31,582 nt of DNA from NCBI RefSeq assembly GCF_000003605.2, contig NW_003132850.1, positions 144,474-176,055 on the forward strand, written 5' to 3'. The notes under the pieces were generated by a model. It was not told the origin of the DNA. It saw nothing but the letters and a program-made list of their open reading frames with translations, and searched no databases. A program made the translations under genes and the position numbers. This stretch comes from Saccoglossus kowalevskii (taxonomy: Eukaryota; Hemichordata; Enteropneusta; Harrimaniidae). Within the stretch, counting starts at the first letter, position 1. Every line of letters starts with the position of its first letter. Positions 11,092 to 23,900 of the stretch are shown in pieces.

Positions 11092-13640
11092 CTGTAAAAC
11101 ATAATGAAAAGGACCAATGCTAGAGATATATGTGTTATATTTGTGAAACCTATTTATAGGAGCGTTATAGGAACATTATGTGTACAATTTAATTAAAAAA
11201 CAAAGAATGTAGTTTATACTTGTGATATGCAAGTTTCTAACAACTGACTGCATAGTCACAACAAGCAACGCTTAGTATCTTCCAAGAAACATTACAGTTT
11301 TCCAAGGGAAACTTACAGTAAATATATCAGGTTTTATGATCAAATTATGTTGGCGTCCGTGTAAGAGTATATTGCCCCAAAAAATTAGTAATTAAAATAG
11401 TAGCTCATTTATTAAAAAAAAAAGAACATGATATTATTTTTTGGCGATATATTTTTAAGAGGCCGTTCACTATTTAAAAAAGTGATTGGTCAACAGTATA
11501 TTTATTTTAATTGGAAATGTGATGAGTCATGAATGATTTAAGCCAAGTGAAAATATTTTAAAAATGGAATATGTTTTTTTTTTGTATTACAATTTAAAAG
11601 TCTGAAATGTATTTCAGTTGATACATGTCATTAGTAACTATGTGCTCAAAGACATGCGCTTGCAACACGTAATCAAATAACATTAGAATGAGAATGTTGT
11701 AGAAAATTTATTTGATTACTACTAATGGCGGAAGAATTATTAATCGAGTTATAATTTCAACATTCTCCCCGGGAATAAAAATATCATTATAGTTGATAAA
11801 ATTGGTTTATCTTTAGAAAACAAGATTACCACAAGAATGTCAGAAACATTATGTAATTATGTTAATCTCCATACAGCCACTTTGGATCATTTATTAATGC
11901 ATACGACGTCGTATTTTGCATATCACTATTAATCATGAAATCTACAGTAGGAGGGCTTATTAAATGGAGTCAGTTAAAACAACATATAATATGTTGCAAA
12001 ACCATTTTAGCAAATTTGACCAATGCACAAATCCATAAAGCTAATAATAAGTGCTAACAATCTCATTTTGAGAATAAATATAGGCAAATTAGCTAAAAAC
12101 TAAATTCTATCTAAAAAGACAGAATGCGCAACAAAGAAGTGTACGTGCAGTGGTCAGTGAGTACGTTTTTCTTGTGTATGATTATTCAAATCGATGTATG
12201 ACCTCAACTTGTGGGAAAATACCCCTTACAACACCTACTCTAGATGAACATCCAATGCCTTAAATGTGCATGTAATAATATGCGGAACTAATCATCCGAG
12301 ACTCGGCAAAACTCGGCAACATTTGTGTGAAGTCCCCAAGGGAAATCGAACTAATTCAATCTCCAAACACTGGTGAAACTTATACGTATGCATTGTAATA
12401 CTTCTTCAATTTTTCATAGGCAATCCAAATTACAAAACCCGCGTGGATTTTAATTCATAAACATATATCATTATCTTATACATAATTAACAGCTGGATGT
12501 AGTTGTTCCAGGTCAATATCAACGCTGTTACTACACGATATCAATACTTCCCGCAAGTTTATTGCGAAGGAAAATTGAAACAATCGCCGCGTTGTTGTTT
12601 GAATGTACATGTATCACCATAATCAGCAGCAAGTGACTTTAACGAGTAACAATTAATTACTTAATTATATAAGGGTAATCGGAGTGGTTATTAGAGGCGA
12701 CTTGTTGGTTAGATGTATCGACGTTGATGGATGATTTTAATATTAATAACGAGGGACTGCGTATATGTAAATTCGTCTTTCAAGCTAATGGTACAGTGAG
12801 TTAAGATTCTTCATAGCGCTAATTTTAAATACCTTCTCTTGTAAATTAGCGTGATTTACCTTGATATAGTGAGAACAGTTTATCCTACCACCGCACATAA
12901 TTATATAGAGACTGTGTTGTTGACGGAGAGAGAGAATTATCAACACTATATTGACTAAATCAATATACTGTTGTTGCTTAAGTGTAAAACAGATTAAATA
13001 GTCGATTTGAGCTGCTACCTTAGTTGTTATGTATTCTACACGAGGCACAGTTCGAAATAGATGTGTCGGTTAATATTAATAATATTATATAATACATTAC
13101 ATAGACAATATGGTCTATTATCGTGTTCATGACAATTCAATTCATTGCATTTAGATTCTGCTACACAAAGTGTTGCCGCAATTTTTTCTATTTTAAGAAC
13201 TGCCTGGAAAATACTGGCTTAAAATATGGTACACAATATTTGATAATAATTTTAAGAGTGATAGATTAACTATTTGTCGTGAAGCTAAAAGCTTTTCTAT
13301 CAAGACGTTATATTTATCAGTTAGAAACCATGCCACAAGATTTGTGCAATGTTTTTTAACACATTTGTTATGGTCGTCGAAGGATGTGGTACGCTATGTC
13401 TGAGACAGTGATATGTAAACTGAAGTAACCCCGTGAGACTTGCACATGCGTATTATTAAAATTCAAACCTGTACAGTTTGCAATTAGCCGGAACAACCGT
13501 CTGGACAGGATAAGAGGCGATGACCATTCTAACTCCACGTGTAATTGTTTCGTTGCCAGACCTTGAATTATTTTGAAACGTATCATTCTAATCTCGGATT
13601 ATAATTAGTATTACTAAATTAATTAAACGTTATCTATAGC
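11092..13640. other. No gene seen; probable first intron of the receptor gene
   Basis: AT-rich sequence without recognisable genes or structured repeats. Open frames on either strand are short and lack similarity. A signal-peptide exon ending in phase 2 before a GT donor could be hidden here, but none stood out. Confidence 0.6.
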
Positions 13641-13740
13641 CCTGATTGAGGCATCCAGTCTCAACAAATATTGAGCATGCCTTCCTGCCTCATCTATTGC
13701 ACGTTCTAGGATTTAGTTTTTTTAACGCCACGCTAGGGAG

Positions 13741-13785
13741 TTTAGCTAGGCGAGTTAGTGCCGTGGTCGCCAGTTTGAATCACAC
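13741..13785 (+). repeat. Possible tRNA-derived SINE remnant (A-box/B-box pair)
   Basis: TAGCTAGGCGAGTTAG resembles a degenerate pol III A-box. About 27 bases on, GCCAGTTTGAATCAC resembles a B-box with the common SINE phrase GTGGTCGCC before it. No cloverleaf folds well and no tail or target-site duplication is visible. This is a weak call based on motif appearance only. Confidence 0.3.
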
Positions 13786-14532
13786 ATGTGGTACGTTTTC
13801 CATGTATAGAATTACGTCTCTCGTGATTACAATGAAATGTCGCCAATCGAGTTTCCCTTCACTCGTCTATTTACATTTAAAACGTGCACGAACTTCGATC
13901 ATTAATTAATAAAACAGTTCTCAAAACCACAACAAATATGTCGATGTGTATATATTTGCATATAATTATGAATCACCGTTCATGAAGTAGCCCTTCAATT
14001 ACATGTTGATGAAATAGACATTCCGAGTGCTCACAGAGTGAGACATATATTCGCATGTCGTAGCAGGATGTAGTTTAATCAGTGTGTCTTCAAACTATTA
14101 CGTCAATCTGGAGCAATTACGCCTCGGACAATCAAATTCGCGTGGGTGTAGAATACTAATGAGAAAAATACAAGCCCGGGAACACGTTTGAAATGACAGT
14201 TTAACAAACACACACTGCGATTTGCCCATGCATTATTATTTCCCAAATTCGTACACGTACACATACGCCATGGCAGGGGCGCTCAGAACACATAACGTGC
14301 TATGGAGGCAATGATATCAATATATGTAAGTCCGCATTTTAAAACGTCACCATCCATCCTTACAATATCACCGAAAAGAACAATAATTAAGCCTTCAAGC
14401 TTGTGTTGACATTTTAAATTTAATATATATGTATGAATTCTTTTATTTTGTGCATATTACAGTACTCAATTAAGTGTCATTCGCATTCCAGTAAATGAAA
14501 TGAACATACATATACAATTTATTACACTTTTA

Positions 14533-14535
<3 letters not shown>

Positions 14536-14604
<69 letters not shown>
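14536..14604. repeat. (TA)n microsatellite
   Basis: Some 34 near-perfect TA units are interrupted once by G near the right end. Open frames crossing it (repeated Ile-Tyr) are artefacts. Confidence 0.97.
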
Positions 14605-14948
14605 CATGCACACTGAATATCATTTCTTTCAAGCCGCTTCCTTCCCAGCAAAAACATACATACATTTACATATGTTCTAATTGTTAATTATTGAAAATAA
14701 ATTATTGTATTTGTTTTCTTGTATTTGGCAAATCATACATGTGTGTAAAATGGGAGGTATGAACATGTGAAGCGTACTTCTTGAAACACTTGGTGATTCC
14801 GATGCGCTCGAACGCGTCCGTGATGCTGAATCAATCTTAACAGCTTGCTATGCACGTAATTGTCGAGTCAATTGGTTTGACTTGTTAAATATCTCCCACG
14901 GTACTGCTCATAATTTACAACAGTATGTGATGGCAGTGCGAGTCACAG

Positions 14949-15133
14949 TATCACGTGGTATTTTTGTATGAGTACGTCACGCAATCTGCTGACTCGAAGG
15001 CAGCCAATGATTTAGAGGTTGCAATATCACGTGGTACTTTTGTACGACTACGTCATACAATCTGCTAACTGGAAGGCAGCCAATGATTTAGGGGTTGCAG
15101 TATCACTTGGTACTTTTGTACGAGTACATCATA
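14949..15133 (+). repeat. 76-base tandem repeat, about 2.4 copies
   Basis: TATCACGTGGTA at 14949 recurs at 15025 and, as TATCACTTGGTA, at 15101, giving a period of 76. Each unit continues with TTTTGTAYGA, a CGTCAY-CAATCTGCT segment and GGCAGCCAATGATTTAG. Copies differ at several positions. A related single copy (GTCACGTGGTATATTTGTTCGA) appears near 22907. The CACGTG palindrome and the CCAAT inside each unit are possible factor sites, but no function is shown. Confidence 0.88.
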
Positions 15134-15339
15134 AAACTAATTACCATTCATTGGTTTTGCGAAGCTTGCGTATCAAGGTGGTTAAATCACATAAGTGGGC
15201 ATTACCTTTTCTACAGGTGGTTCCTTGCTTACGGCGCAAAAAGTTTAAATCTAACAAAGGCATGTATGCTCTCAACTGCGCGTTGGTCAATACTCTTGCT
15301 GTACTACTGTCTTCGTGCATACTTTGATGTACCCTCGTA

Positions 15340-18300
15340 ATAACCCCATATTGTCATATACTGAGTATGTATATTGAAAATGGATGTCAGCAGATATGTT
15401 TGCAAATCAAAGTTATGAATTTCAATTCAGGAGAACGAAAACAAATACTGTTTGGTTGGCTATACGTCTTAAAAGTCTATTGTGGATGTATGGTTTTGGA
15501 GAAGTATGGAACAACCAGGGTATGAGAAAAAAAATTGTCTTTCTAAATGAATTCGAATAAAGATGACAAGACATTGATAAACAACACAAGTCATAGGGTG
15601 TACCTGAAAGTGCTAAACTCGGTTCATATAAGTATGTTTTGTCTTCAAAGTGCTACCTTTTCTAAATAGACCAGATTCATTTGCGAGTGCTCATATTTAA
15701 AGCATCGGCGTCCAGCCTCGAAATTGAATCAGGTCGAAATGAGGGTGTAAACAGAGAATCTGACCTGTTTGTTTCAACAACTGTATTGATGTTTATTGTG
15801 CCTAATTTATCTTCATGTTATAAATTCATATATCTCCTCATTTTACAATCAATCGCCAATGAAAATAAAATGTTATTGATTAATGAGTACTGACACTGCG
15901 ACTGATACCTTAACCGCTGAGTTTGTCAAAGTTTGTATATTATATTGTTTTTATATTATTATTTTGTATCGAAGTTCGATGGCCATAGTGACCGTGCTCC
16001 TCGTGAACCAACTACGAACGAGGCTATCATTTAATGACGTAATCGGACATAATTTCACGTGCACAGGCAAATGATCTATTTCTCAACCGCAGCTGGATCT
16101 CAACCAGACCGTGTTTTCCATGAACTGAAATGCGGTAATTAGCAACATATTTTAGGAAACGTTGAGTAAATTATTTTATTTTATATTAGTTTTCTGTCTG
16201 TGCGTCCTCCACGCGACCAATCAACAAGTTGGATACTGGACACCATATTTACACTAATATATATTTATCTGTCAATTATATAAAGGTGTTTAGCGACTGT
16301 AAACCAAAGGTTATCTCATTATATTTTTAAATGGGACGAATACCGGTTAATGGCTAAATGTTTCGGTTTCGCTTAATGTGATGTTATCATTGGCATTGCA
16401 AAGTAGATCAATTAACGTCTACTTTGGCAATATTTTAACGTTTTTAATAGTTGTTGGAACACGTGCAAATAAGGTTAGTGTCAATTAAAATTCCCCTATG
16501 GACATGCTGGTGGGCACTTTATTTGCATATTAAATAATTAAATGATAGCATAATGAACGGGTGCGTGTATTTTTCTGTCAGCGGTGTACTTTTATGTTTT
16601 AATATTCAATTTGAAGAAAGGACAGTGGGCGATATAGCAATTTAATTCACACCATGTGACCTTAATCGGATACTTGTCCGCTATATGCGTCATTACATTA
16701 CAAGTTCTATGTGATTGTACATCACACACAATTACAAAATTGAGACGACCATTAGATCAATACGCGAGGTGAGAGGTCCAACCATTTTACATTCCCTTTT
16801 TTTCAGAAAATCCTTATCTCTCATTGTTTTGTCGCGATTTGTTTTATTATTATTTATATATTTTTTGTGCTTGAATTGAATTGATAAATTTTCAGTGCTT
16901 ATTCTTTCTTCTTGATTTACGGATTCTTTTCTGGCAGAATAAGATAAGTGTCAATATACCACGTGATTTGAACGTGGACTGTTGACAAGTGCAATACAAC
17001 TACTGAGAGTATCCAAACAATTCAACACGTGTATTGTTACGACGAATACATGCATAATAAATAGAAGATCGTCAAAATTTCTCATAAAATATGCATCTAC
17101 TGTAATCATACTGCTAATAATTTATAAGACAGTTACACAAAGTAAGTTCATTCTCTTGAGAGTTTCAATTCGTGATGAAATCGAATTCAGTAGCATTGGA
17201 AACATAATTAACACTCGTTGGATATAAGGTTCTGTTCCGAGATCTCGGTCGGGTTGTAGCTAGAGCTGTCACTAAAATTTTTTGTTGAAGTCGACGATAC
17301 ATATAAGCACGCGCTGTATCACTGAATTGTCCGCGGGTTATTGTACTGTTTTTTATTTAAAAAAAAAATCCCGAATTTTGTTTGTTTGTCGCATTTGTGT
17401 GTCGGCATTGTTGTCGATAAATTTGCGTCAAATACAGCGACAAGAGCGCGTCGTCAACATTTGCTTGATAATAGAATGGAACGCTGGATTAACCAATTGG
17501 CGGGATTTAAAAAAGGTCATTTTGCGCGCCCTCATGATAAACACGTGGAGGTGTCACAGACTCTTTTAACTCAGATGGCGGTGTTAGACAGACATCCAAG
17601 ACACTGTCAATCCGAACAACACTGTTCAATTAGCTGAAAAAAGGTAAATTGTTCCGTTTGCGTGAAAGGGTGAAAACTAACCTAGATGCTCGGGTTATTT
17701 AATGTCATAAATGAGTGTTAATTATAAATATCGCAATTACTTTAAATTCAATGGCATAGCTGCAAGACGTTCTGCATCTTTTTCTTTTCCGGACTTACGA
17801 TGAAATCAACATTTTCAAATCATAAATATAGCTTGAGTTGATTTTGCCAATAATGGAAACATTCAACAGAAATCAACGAGTGTATTTTTTGGAAAACGCA
17901 AAAGGAAACACAGTCACTGAATTAAGATTTACATATTAATAATCTAATTTAACAAGTAAATTGTCTTCATAGCATAAATCTAACCGTGCTACCTACAACT
18001 CAGCTACAAACGGTTTTTAAGGAAAATCATCGAATATAGCTACTTGAACAGAGTTGAGGAGATATCCAATCATTGCCGTGGTTTGCATTAATTTAATGAA
18101 ATTCCACTATAGAATAAAGTCCCCAAAGGTATGTAACCGCATAATGATCACTGTTTTCTATAGTAATAAAGGAAGTGGCAATTCGCTTGTTTTGTTAACA
18201 TTTTAATAAACAAAATGCTAGTATTGACATGGGATTTGTTCAGACATTCACTGAAAAATTAAGCATATTTATTTTAACTTTTAGTTTTCTGATTTTCAAA

Positions 18301-18480
18301 ACATAGAAATAACAAAATAAAATTCTATGTCAATGTTAAATAGGGAGGAATGAATTTCATATTGTTTCACGATCGAGTTTTTATGCAAATTTTAAGACAC
18401 ATCAATATTCCGACTCAGGTGGTCTGCCCTCCCCATGTTATTTGATTGTATAAATGATTTAATGACGCAGTTCTGGAATA
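15340..18480. other. No gene seen; two ORF-dense or hairpin spots
   Basis: The stretch is AT-rich. A near-perfect 12-base hairpin lies at 16397-16430. A GC-richer spot at about 17260-17640 has two overlapping plus-strand open frames (95 and 98 residues) with no recognisable domains. They overlap in different frames, so at most one could be real. I do not call either a gene. Confidence 0.5.
16397..16430. repeat. Small hairpin
   Basis: TTGCAAAGTAGA and TCTACTTTGGCAA pair as a 12-base stem with one bulged G and a 9-base loop. No poly-T run or gene end is next to it, so I assign no function. Confidence 0.6.
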
Positions 18481-18488
18481 ATATTTAA

Positions 18489-18650
18489 ACAATAATGAAC
18501 AACCCGCCGACCCATAATGGGCAAAAGCTCACTGTATGCGACATATGTATATGATATAATTATGTAAAAGGCGTGAGCCGTGTACATATAGTATATGGAG
18601 CACAAAGTGTGCTTGAGTCCATTATGGGTTGGCAGGGAGTTCATTATTGT
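18489..18650. mobile_element. Inverted-repeat (MITE-like) element, 162 bases
   Basis: The 32-base arms at 18489-18520 and 18619-18650 match at 28 of 32 positions in inverse orientation, sharing ACAATAATGAAC at the outside and ACCCATAATGG at the inside. The middle is AT-rich and non-coding; the apparent 61-residue minus frame is the arms read through. The inner string ACCCGCCGACCCATA recurs at about 19757, suggesting a second, damaged copy. No clear target-site duplication is seen. Confidence 0.7.
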
Positions 18651-18991
18651 TATTATTTTGTAGTGTTGTCAATACCAGTGGATTTGCTGCCAATAAAAAG
18701 CGGAAAATATGGAGAAAAATCCACAGTGAACGGAATAGTTTCACAGCCATAGGCCAGTGAATCTGAATAATTAAAAATATCTTTCTAGACATTGTTTTTA
18801 CAATCTAATATGGCAAACTAAGAAAGAAACTACCTTTAACCATAAAATAGTATTGTATTTAAATCATTCACAATGCGAGTGGACGAGTGACTGATGTTTG
18901 GTGTGAACACCATGACTGGTACGCCGTCTGGGTGTCCACTGCGGTCTTACACTACGCTACGCTAGATCGCCGCTGTGGACCCGGGATACAT

Positions 18992-19343
18992 GCCCGGGGG
19001 GCTACTTCCATAGAATTGCAATACGGGTATGTGCCACCCGACTGGGGTATCATTTCACGTTATTTTGTTTAGAAGTGGGTAGCCATTTATCAATGGTTTG
19101 GTTTAGAAATGTGTAGCATTTATTTACTTTTTCACAGATTCTTATATTCAAAGCCAAATACTAGAAAGGCTGAATAAAATGCATGGCCCTGATGCGCTCA
19201 CTGGTTGAGAAAGTTGTGAGCTGGGTGTTTTGTTTTGTTTATATTTATATAAATAGAAAAAAAATGATTTAGAAGTGAGTATGGTTTTCGAGAGGTGGGC
19301 TTCACACCCTTACCCACTTAATGTGGAAGTAGCCCCCCCCCCC
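18992..19343. repeat. Inverted pair of GC-rich segments around a degenerate repeat
   Basis: GCCCGGGGGGCTACTTCCA (18992-19010) is inverted in TGGAAGTAGCCCCCC... at 19323-19343, which then runs into a C11/G10 palindromic tract. TTTAGAAGTGGGTAG-type strings recur between them (about 19068, 19103 and 19269). The pattern suggests a repetitive element with terminal inverted segments, but its limits are unclear. Confidence 0.5.
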
Positions 19344-19499
19344 GGGGGGGGGGATATATGTACGTACAAATCCCACAAGTTTTTTTCCAACCATCAAGGT
19401 AGAAGTTATAGGCAAATTTCCTGTCTGTGTAATGGTTATTTTCAAATTCTACGGGACGCCGGTGATTTAACAAATACTTTGAAGCCAAACTAAACTTAC

Positions 19500-20060
19500 A
19501 GGCGTAGCGAGCGAACGAACATGGCCGGAAAGCTAGTGGTTGTTATTCTAGAAGGAGAACTAACAATGATTTTAAACTGACTGTATAAATTAAAAAAAAA
19601 AAAAAAACCTGAGAAGGCGGATACTTTCATTTGTTTAGGCAAACTGTGCCCCGACTGTGACATTTACGGGGAAGTCGGCGCCGTTGAAATACAAGTCACG
19701 TCGGTCTTGGATCGATCTAGTTTCGCAAATTGTGTAGTACTCATTACAAAAACACGACCCGCCGACCCATATTCATCTTACTGTACTCGTACACATACCC
19801 CCACTTCGTTTATCGTATTTGCTTGGATAAATGAACGCCCCGGTTAACCTTACTTCATCGATACGACAGGGTGACCTAGTCTGGAGGCCACCAGGACAGT
19901 GGCATCAGTAGCGCGCGGTGGAATCGAGAAGCGCGCGCAGTGGTTGGAACACTTCGACCGAACGCGCTTTAGCGTTCAGAACAGACGACGAGGCCTTCAC
20001 AAAATTGTCTGATTTCGATATTGAACTCCGCTGTTATTGGCAATGGACCATTTTATTTGA
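19500..20060. other. CpG-rich segment, candidate promoter or 5' exon region
   Basis: GC and CpG content rise well above the surroundings, with runs such as GCGCGCGG and GCGCGCGC near 19911-19940. Neither strand gives a recognisable protein. On the minus strand an ATG followed two bases later by a strong donor (ATGAA|GTAAGG, 19848-19858) has the phase needed to join the exon ending at 11091. It would supply no signal peptide, so this is only a weak candidate. Confidence 0.35.
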
Positions 20061-20507
20061 TGCCGATTTTAGTACTAAATACTTGTTACCTAACAATTTC
20101 TTCTTTTTTTAAATAGTTTTTCCTTTATTCGTTTTCGAAAACAACATTGTATTCATATCCATGGCACGGGGCCTTGATGCTCAATAATGGAATACATTAT
20201 CGCGAAGAATATGCTGCAATGACGTCATCAAATCCACTAGTATTGATAATGCTTTAAAATATTTGTTAATAATGTTATCACTAGCAATACATGGTTATCA
20301 CCAAATGCTGGAGGTCTGCAAAGGATAACAATAAGTTTACTGGACAAAGCTATGCTTTTTTATCCAATCATTTTCAATCATTTTTGGTTACTCCTCCTGG
20401 CGATTTACATAAAGTCCGGGAACATGTGTAATAATGAACATTATTTTTACTTCTGGTGCAATTCAGTTAGATGTATGGTCAAATAGCTTCGCCCGTCTAG
20501 GTGTGAC

Positions 20508-20899
20508 CAGAGGTACATTACTTGGGGTTTGCAACTACGGTAACATGATACCAAGATCCCGTTTCAATCTCGCTCTCGCATAAGCGTTCCAACGTAGAAA
20601 AATGCGAATGCGCATGCCCGAGGTAACTATGATACTGGGATGTCCAGGTGGGTCAAAATAGCTGTTCACGATGTGACGAATTACGATAACTATATTTTCT
20701 GTACATTTTCAATGCATTACATTTTTTCGCTATGAATGTGGTAATACATGTGTTATTGTTTTATTACAAACCGCCTATGTCATGTCAGAAGGTCGTAGCG
20801 TCAGCCTCGCTATCTACGAGATGAGACTTGAATGGGATCTTGGCACGATGTCACCATACAGTACTATGCGCGTTGCAAACCCCAAGTAATGTACCTCTG
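20508..20899. mobile_element. hAT-like non-autonomous DNA transposon
   Basis: A 392-base element has perfect 28-base terminal inverted repeats (20508-20535 and 20872-20899). They begin CAGAGGTACATTACTT, and similarity continues inward in diverged form (ACCAAGATCCC... against GGGATCTTGGC...). It is flanked on both sides by the direct repeat GTGTGAC (20501-20507 and 20900-20906). Ends of the CAGAGG type are typical of hAT elements, which usually make 8-base duplications; here 7 match. There is no coding capacity, so it would have moved with a transposase made elsewhere. Identical ends suggest a fairly recent insertion. Confidence 0.9.
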
Positions 20900-20999
20900 G
20901 TGTGACTTATGACCTTCAGCGTAATTACCCAACTTCGAACGAGGTGATAACTCAATTGAAGATGATATCTAGCGCATTCTGGGAGCCCACAACTGGTAT

Positions 21000-23900
21000 A
21001 CCGTGCATAAAATTCTTTGCGCATGCGTAGTATGTGAAAAAATAGTTGTATTCAATAATAGTGCACTGACATTGGCTAAATTATGTCGAAGCTTTTGAGG
21101 TCTGTTTCTTTGTTGTCGGCAAGCATACCACAAAACATCACATGTAAGTATGTGTAGTCAAATAAAGGTATCAAAAATAAAAATAATATTTGAATGTTTA
21201 TATTTTGGTTTTATCTCTGACCTGTACATTTTCCGCTCGGCGGGTTTTCTACCTCTTTATTATTAACTCTCTGATGCAATGTTCGTGTACGAGTAGTCAT
21301 TGCTTGTTGAGCGTACATATAACGACATTCATCGTGAGAGTCGAAGTGTATAACTGTACTCGGATACGATCACTTGCGATTACTACAACGATTACATTAG
21401 TATAGTTTATGTAACAAAGTCGACTGACCCCCCCCCCTCCCAATTTGGCAAGTTGGAAAATCAATGCAAGATTTGACCCAAAAAAAAACTTTTAGAAGCT
21501 TGGAAAAGTAATACAACTCATTTTTGTTAATGTTACCGCATTGAGGCTATACTGATAAGTTGTAGATAACAGTAAATCACAGAACACGCTTCCCCCAACA
21601 TTAAATGCATTTTCAAACTAAGGAGATATATGCACCATTATATCGATTATTTGCATTTCATGTTTAATGAATTTAATTTTATCGCAATAAAAAAAACACT
21701 AACGACCTAATCTTATAAGACATAAATCACACGGAAATGACGGTTCCTGTGAGATTTGTTGTCGACATGTCGCGACAGTGTGCAGCATTATGTGCTAGTA
21801 CGTGCATTACACTAATTGTACATAAAATGTACACTTGAATCACAACGCACGTCCAACCATTTAAACTTTGGGTCAATACAACACGTTGTAAGCGAAGTGC
21901 GTGTTGCTAGAAAATGATCGTTTGACACTCGTTCAGGATTGTGGTTATAGTTGGCACAATTTATATAAAAAACGATAATTCAAATGATTATATTTAATTA
22001 GAATATAGTATCAGATATCATAAATAGTATAATATTTTTAAACGAGAGACAAGACCTAATTTTACTTAAAGTTATCAATTACTGCATGCATGGATCGAAA
22101 TATGTAACGGTTCATTACATACAATTATGTGATTCTCTGGCGTGACGTAATTCATCCTGCTGTTGAAAGATATGGTATGATATATGCTCCCCACGTTTTG
22201 AAATAGGTTGGCATAATAAAAATACACATGTACACGATATAATATGTAACTACTGCAAGGACACTCACTGAGAGGGGACAAATTTCATTCTATTTATGTA
22301 TGTTTTAACCATAAACTTTTAATACGTGAGTTGAGTTGTACCATGAAGCTATTTCACATAAAATTATCTGTCTCGTAGAAAGTTTAAATAAATTAATTTT
22401 TCTGTTCTATTAATTCCTGTATTCGGAAAATTCTGCTGCTTTTATTTTATCATGCATTGAAAGGGCACACTTGGAATGAATGATGTATCAAGAATATGGT
22501 AAATAATTTAGATATTTGGATAATTAATATCGAATATTACAAAGGCGTTCGCAATTCGAAAAACACAAATAATAATGTATATTTCACGTGTTGTATACAT
22601 CGCTTGTGACGAACACTGAGCAATACGACGACCAGCGCTCTTTAATTTTGAATTACATTGTGTTTTGGTGTGCGTGACAAGCATGCACACACTGACGTGA
22701 ACAGAATCAATAGAATTCACATTATATTGGCAGTTACACAATGAAAAATATACAGTGTATTGGCGCATAATGACACTGCGGGTATAAACAACTTTTTTAA
22801 ACGGTCAGAACAAGGTCATTTTGAAAAATGGTTTATATTGGTTTACGATCTTTATGTAAACTGTAGGTTTATATTTTGAAGCATAACGTTTACTTGTATC
22901 AGTGTCACGTGGTATATTTGTTCGAAGCCTACTCATAAATTAAAATTTCCAGAATTTATTCATTTTGCAATAAACTGTACTCCAAGGCAATATAAGGACA
23001 TTGACCTAAAACAAAGTTGGGGGTCACCAGTCTTTTTTCGAGAAATTGATGGATGTATTTTAGTAGACAGTCACCATTTTGACACTATTGTATCACTTTT
23101 ACAACAGGTTCCTATGGCAGAGATATTATACAATATCTCAAAATCGAGCCTGGTGACAGGCTGAAAAAATCATATATTGTTAATGATGGAATACTTTTTG
23201 TTTTTCCTAATTATTTAAAAAATCTGGGTTTCAAAAAGTGTCAAAAAATGCAATTTTTCTTTAACACTGTGTTCTATGGAAATGTTCTAAAAATAGCAAT
23301 TTTCAAAAAATATTAGGAAACGTTTCTCAAAAAGCTTAACTGTAACACACAAAATAATGCTATTTCATTGTACCATGGGACATAAGCTTCGTGATTGTAC
23401 ATAATAAACTAATGAACATTGTCATGCGATTCATGACCAATTTTGTTAAAAATTATGACTTAGATTTCTACCTTAATATCCGCCACGTTGTCGTCCCTGA
23501 TCGTAGATAGTTGTTGCAAAAATATTACAATACACCCCCAAGAATATATGTGATACAACACCGAGTGTTTGCAAGTAAACGTTCGACTTACGGTGACGCC
23601 AGTTCCTGGAAATGCACAGTCGCTTTGCACAAATTTGGATAAAATTTGCGGTACGCGTCTTCCACGAACTTCGTGCGAACGAGCCTGAGGCATCACTGAC
23701 TTATGACGCAACTTATGACGCACACGCAACATTGCGACGTAAACAGAGCCTCGCTGCGACTTCCAAACCAGGGGTTAATTTATTTGTCAGAACACATCTT
23801 CTGAGACAAAAGATTAATTATTCTAATCATAATTTAACTCATTCAACGAAATATACGAGGCTGTCAAAAAAATCATATCGAATTTCATTACGATGGCGTC

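Noticed and set aside
14466-14657. 63-residue minus frame of repeated Ile-Tyr
   Set aside because: It is the TA microsatellite read as codons.
17282-17637. Two overlapping plus-strand frames of 95 and 98 residues
   Set aside because: They overlap in different frames, show no recognisable domains, and are within chance expectation.
23460-23732. Minus frame considered as the signal-peptide exon
   Set aside because: A GT donor follows, but the frame ends in phase 0, not the phase 2 required by the exon at 10988-11091, and the phase-2 frame has no ATG.
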